A DNA stretch of 64,000 bases from Hirschia sp964352025. GTDB taxonomy: Bacteria; Pseudomonadota; Alphaproteobacteria; Caulobacterales; Hyphomonadaceae. The position numbers and the translations under genes were made by a program. Position 1 is the stretch's first letter, and each line of letters starts with the position of its first letter. Of the stretch, positions 63,911 to 64,000 are shown one piece after another. The notes beneath the pieces were generated by a model, which saw only the letters and a list, made by a program, of their open reading frames with translations, searched no databases and was not told where the DNA came from. The stretch lies in the NCBI GenBank assembly GCA_964352025.1, contig CAYGPZ010000006.1, positions 74,265-138,264 on the forward strand, in the 5' to 3' direction.

Positions 63911-64000
63911 GGAGAAGTGGCAGAGTGGTCGAATGCGGCGGTCTTGAAAACCGTTGAGCCTTTGCGGGTTCCGGGGGTTCGAATCCCTCCTTCTCCGCCA
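63911..64000 (+). tRNA. tRNA-Ser (anticodon UGA)
   Basis: A complete 90-base class II tRNA. GGAGAAG (63911-63917) pairs with CTTCTCC before the discriminator base and an encoded CCA at 63998-64000. The anticodon loop CTTGAAA places the anticodon TGA at 63945-63947. A long variable arm (TTGAGCC to GGTTCC region) and the TTCGAAT T-loop are present. It ends exactly at the edge of the window. Confidence 0.97.

Overview
The window is about 64 kb of chromosomal core sequence from an alphaproteobacterium of fairly low GC content. Family content and gene order point to the Caulobacterales/Maricaulales side (Hyphomonadaceae-like). Clues are comEC next to lexA and the trp genes, a pyruvate dehydrogenase E1 beta with its own lipoyl domain, the dusB-ntrBC-ntrYX-trkA-hfq-hflX-mazG block, the rlpA-dac-tmk-holB-tatD-MBL block, and a direct-repeat GTTC-N7-GTTC SOS box. 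The assignment is inferred from gene order and motifs only. I see no insertion sequence, prophage, CRISPR array, integrase or toxin-antitoxin pair.

Layout. 0-9 kb: comEC, then on the minus strand ppiD-trpE-trpG-trpD-trpC-lexA. 9-14 kb: tpiA, secG, pyrG, rpmF, eno, ftsB, with strong terminators. 14-19.5 kb: pdhA-pdhB-pdhC-lpd, the complete pyruvate dehydrogenase complex. 19.5-21.5 kb: acs. 21.6-29.5 kb (minus): a complete cbb3 oxidase locus, ccoNOQP-ccoGHIS, including the small ccoQ and ccoS genes. 29.7-34.8 kb: a small unknown membrane protein, a stand-alone acyl-activating enzyme, lipA, coq10, pncC/cinA-like and the fused ispDF. 34.9-46.7 kb: dusB, ntrB, ntrC, ntrY, ntrX, trkA, trkH, hfq, hflX. 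46.8-50.2 kb (minus): mazG and the molybdate transporter modABC. 50.3-57.5 kb: a short-chain acyl-CoA regulator divergent from pccB-pccA-scpA, which carries propionyl-CoA to succinyl-CoA. 57.7-63.6 kb (minus): rlpA, dacA, tmk, holB, tatD and a PhnP-like hydrolase. The window ends with a complete tRNA-Ser(UGA).

Physiology. The genes describe an aerobic or microaerobic heterotroph. Pyruvate, acetate and propionate all feed acetyl-CoA or succinyl-CoA. LipA makes the lipoyl cofactor that PdhB and PdhC carry, Coq10 supports the quinone chain, and cbb3 oxidase respires at low oxygen. Two NtrC-family systems sense nitrogen or redox state.

Points to look at first. Both NtrC and NtrX lack the GAFTGA loop used to contact sigma-54. 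Two near-identical palindromes lie in the ccoN upstream region, next to an unknown HCxxC membrane protein. A structured, internally repeated 160-bp segment lies between scpA and the MBL gene. An intrinsic-terminator-like hairpin abuts the rpmF ribosome binding site. I found no convincing new multi-gene system: almost every gene belongs to a well-known conserved family.
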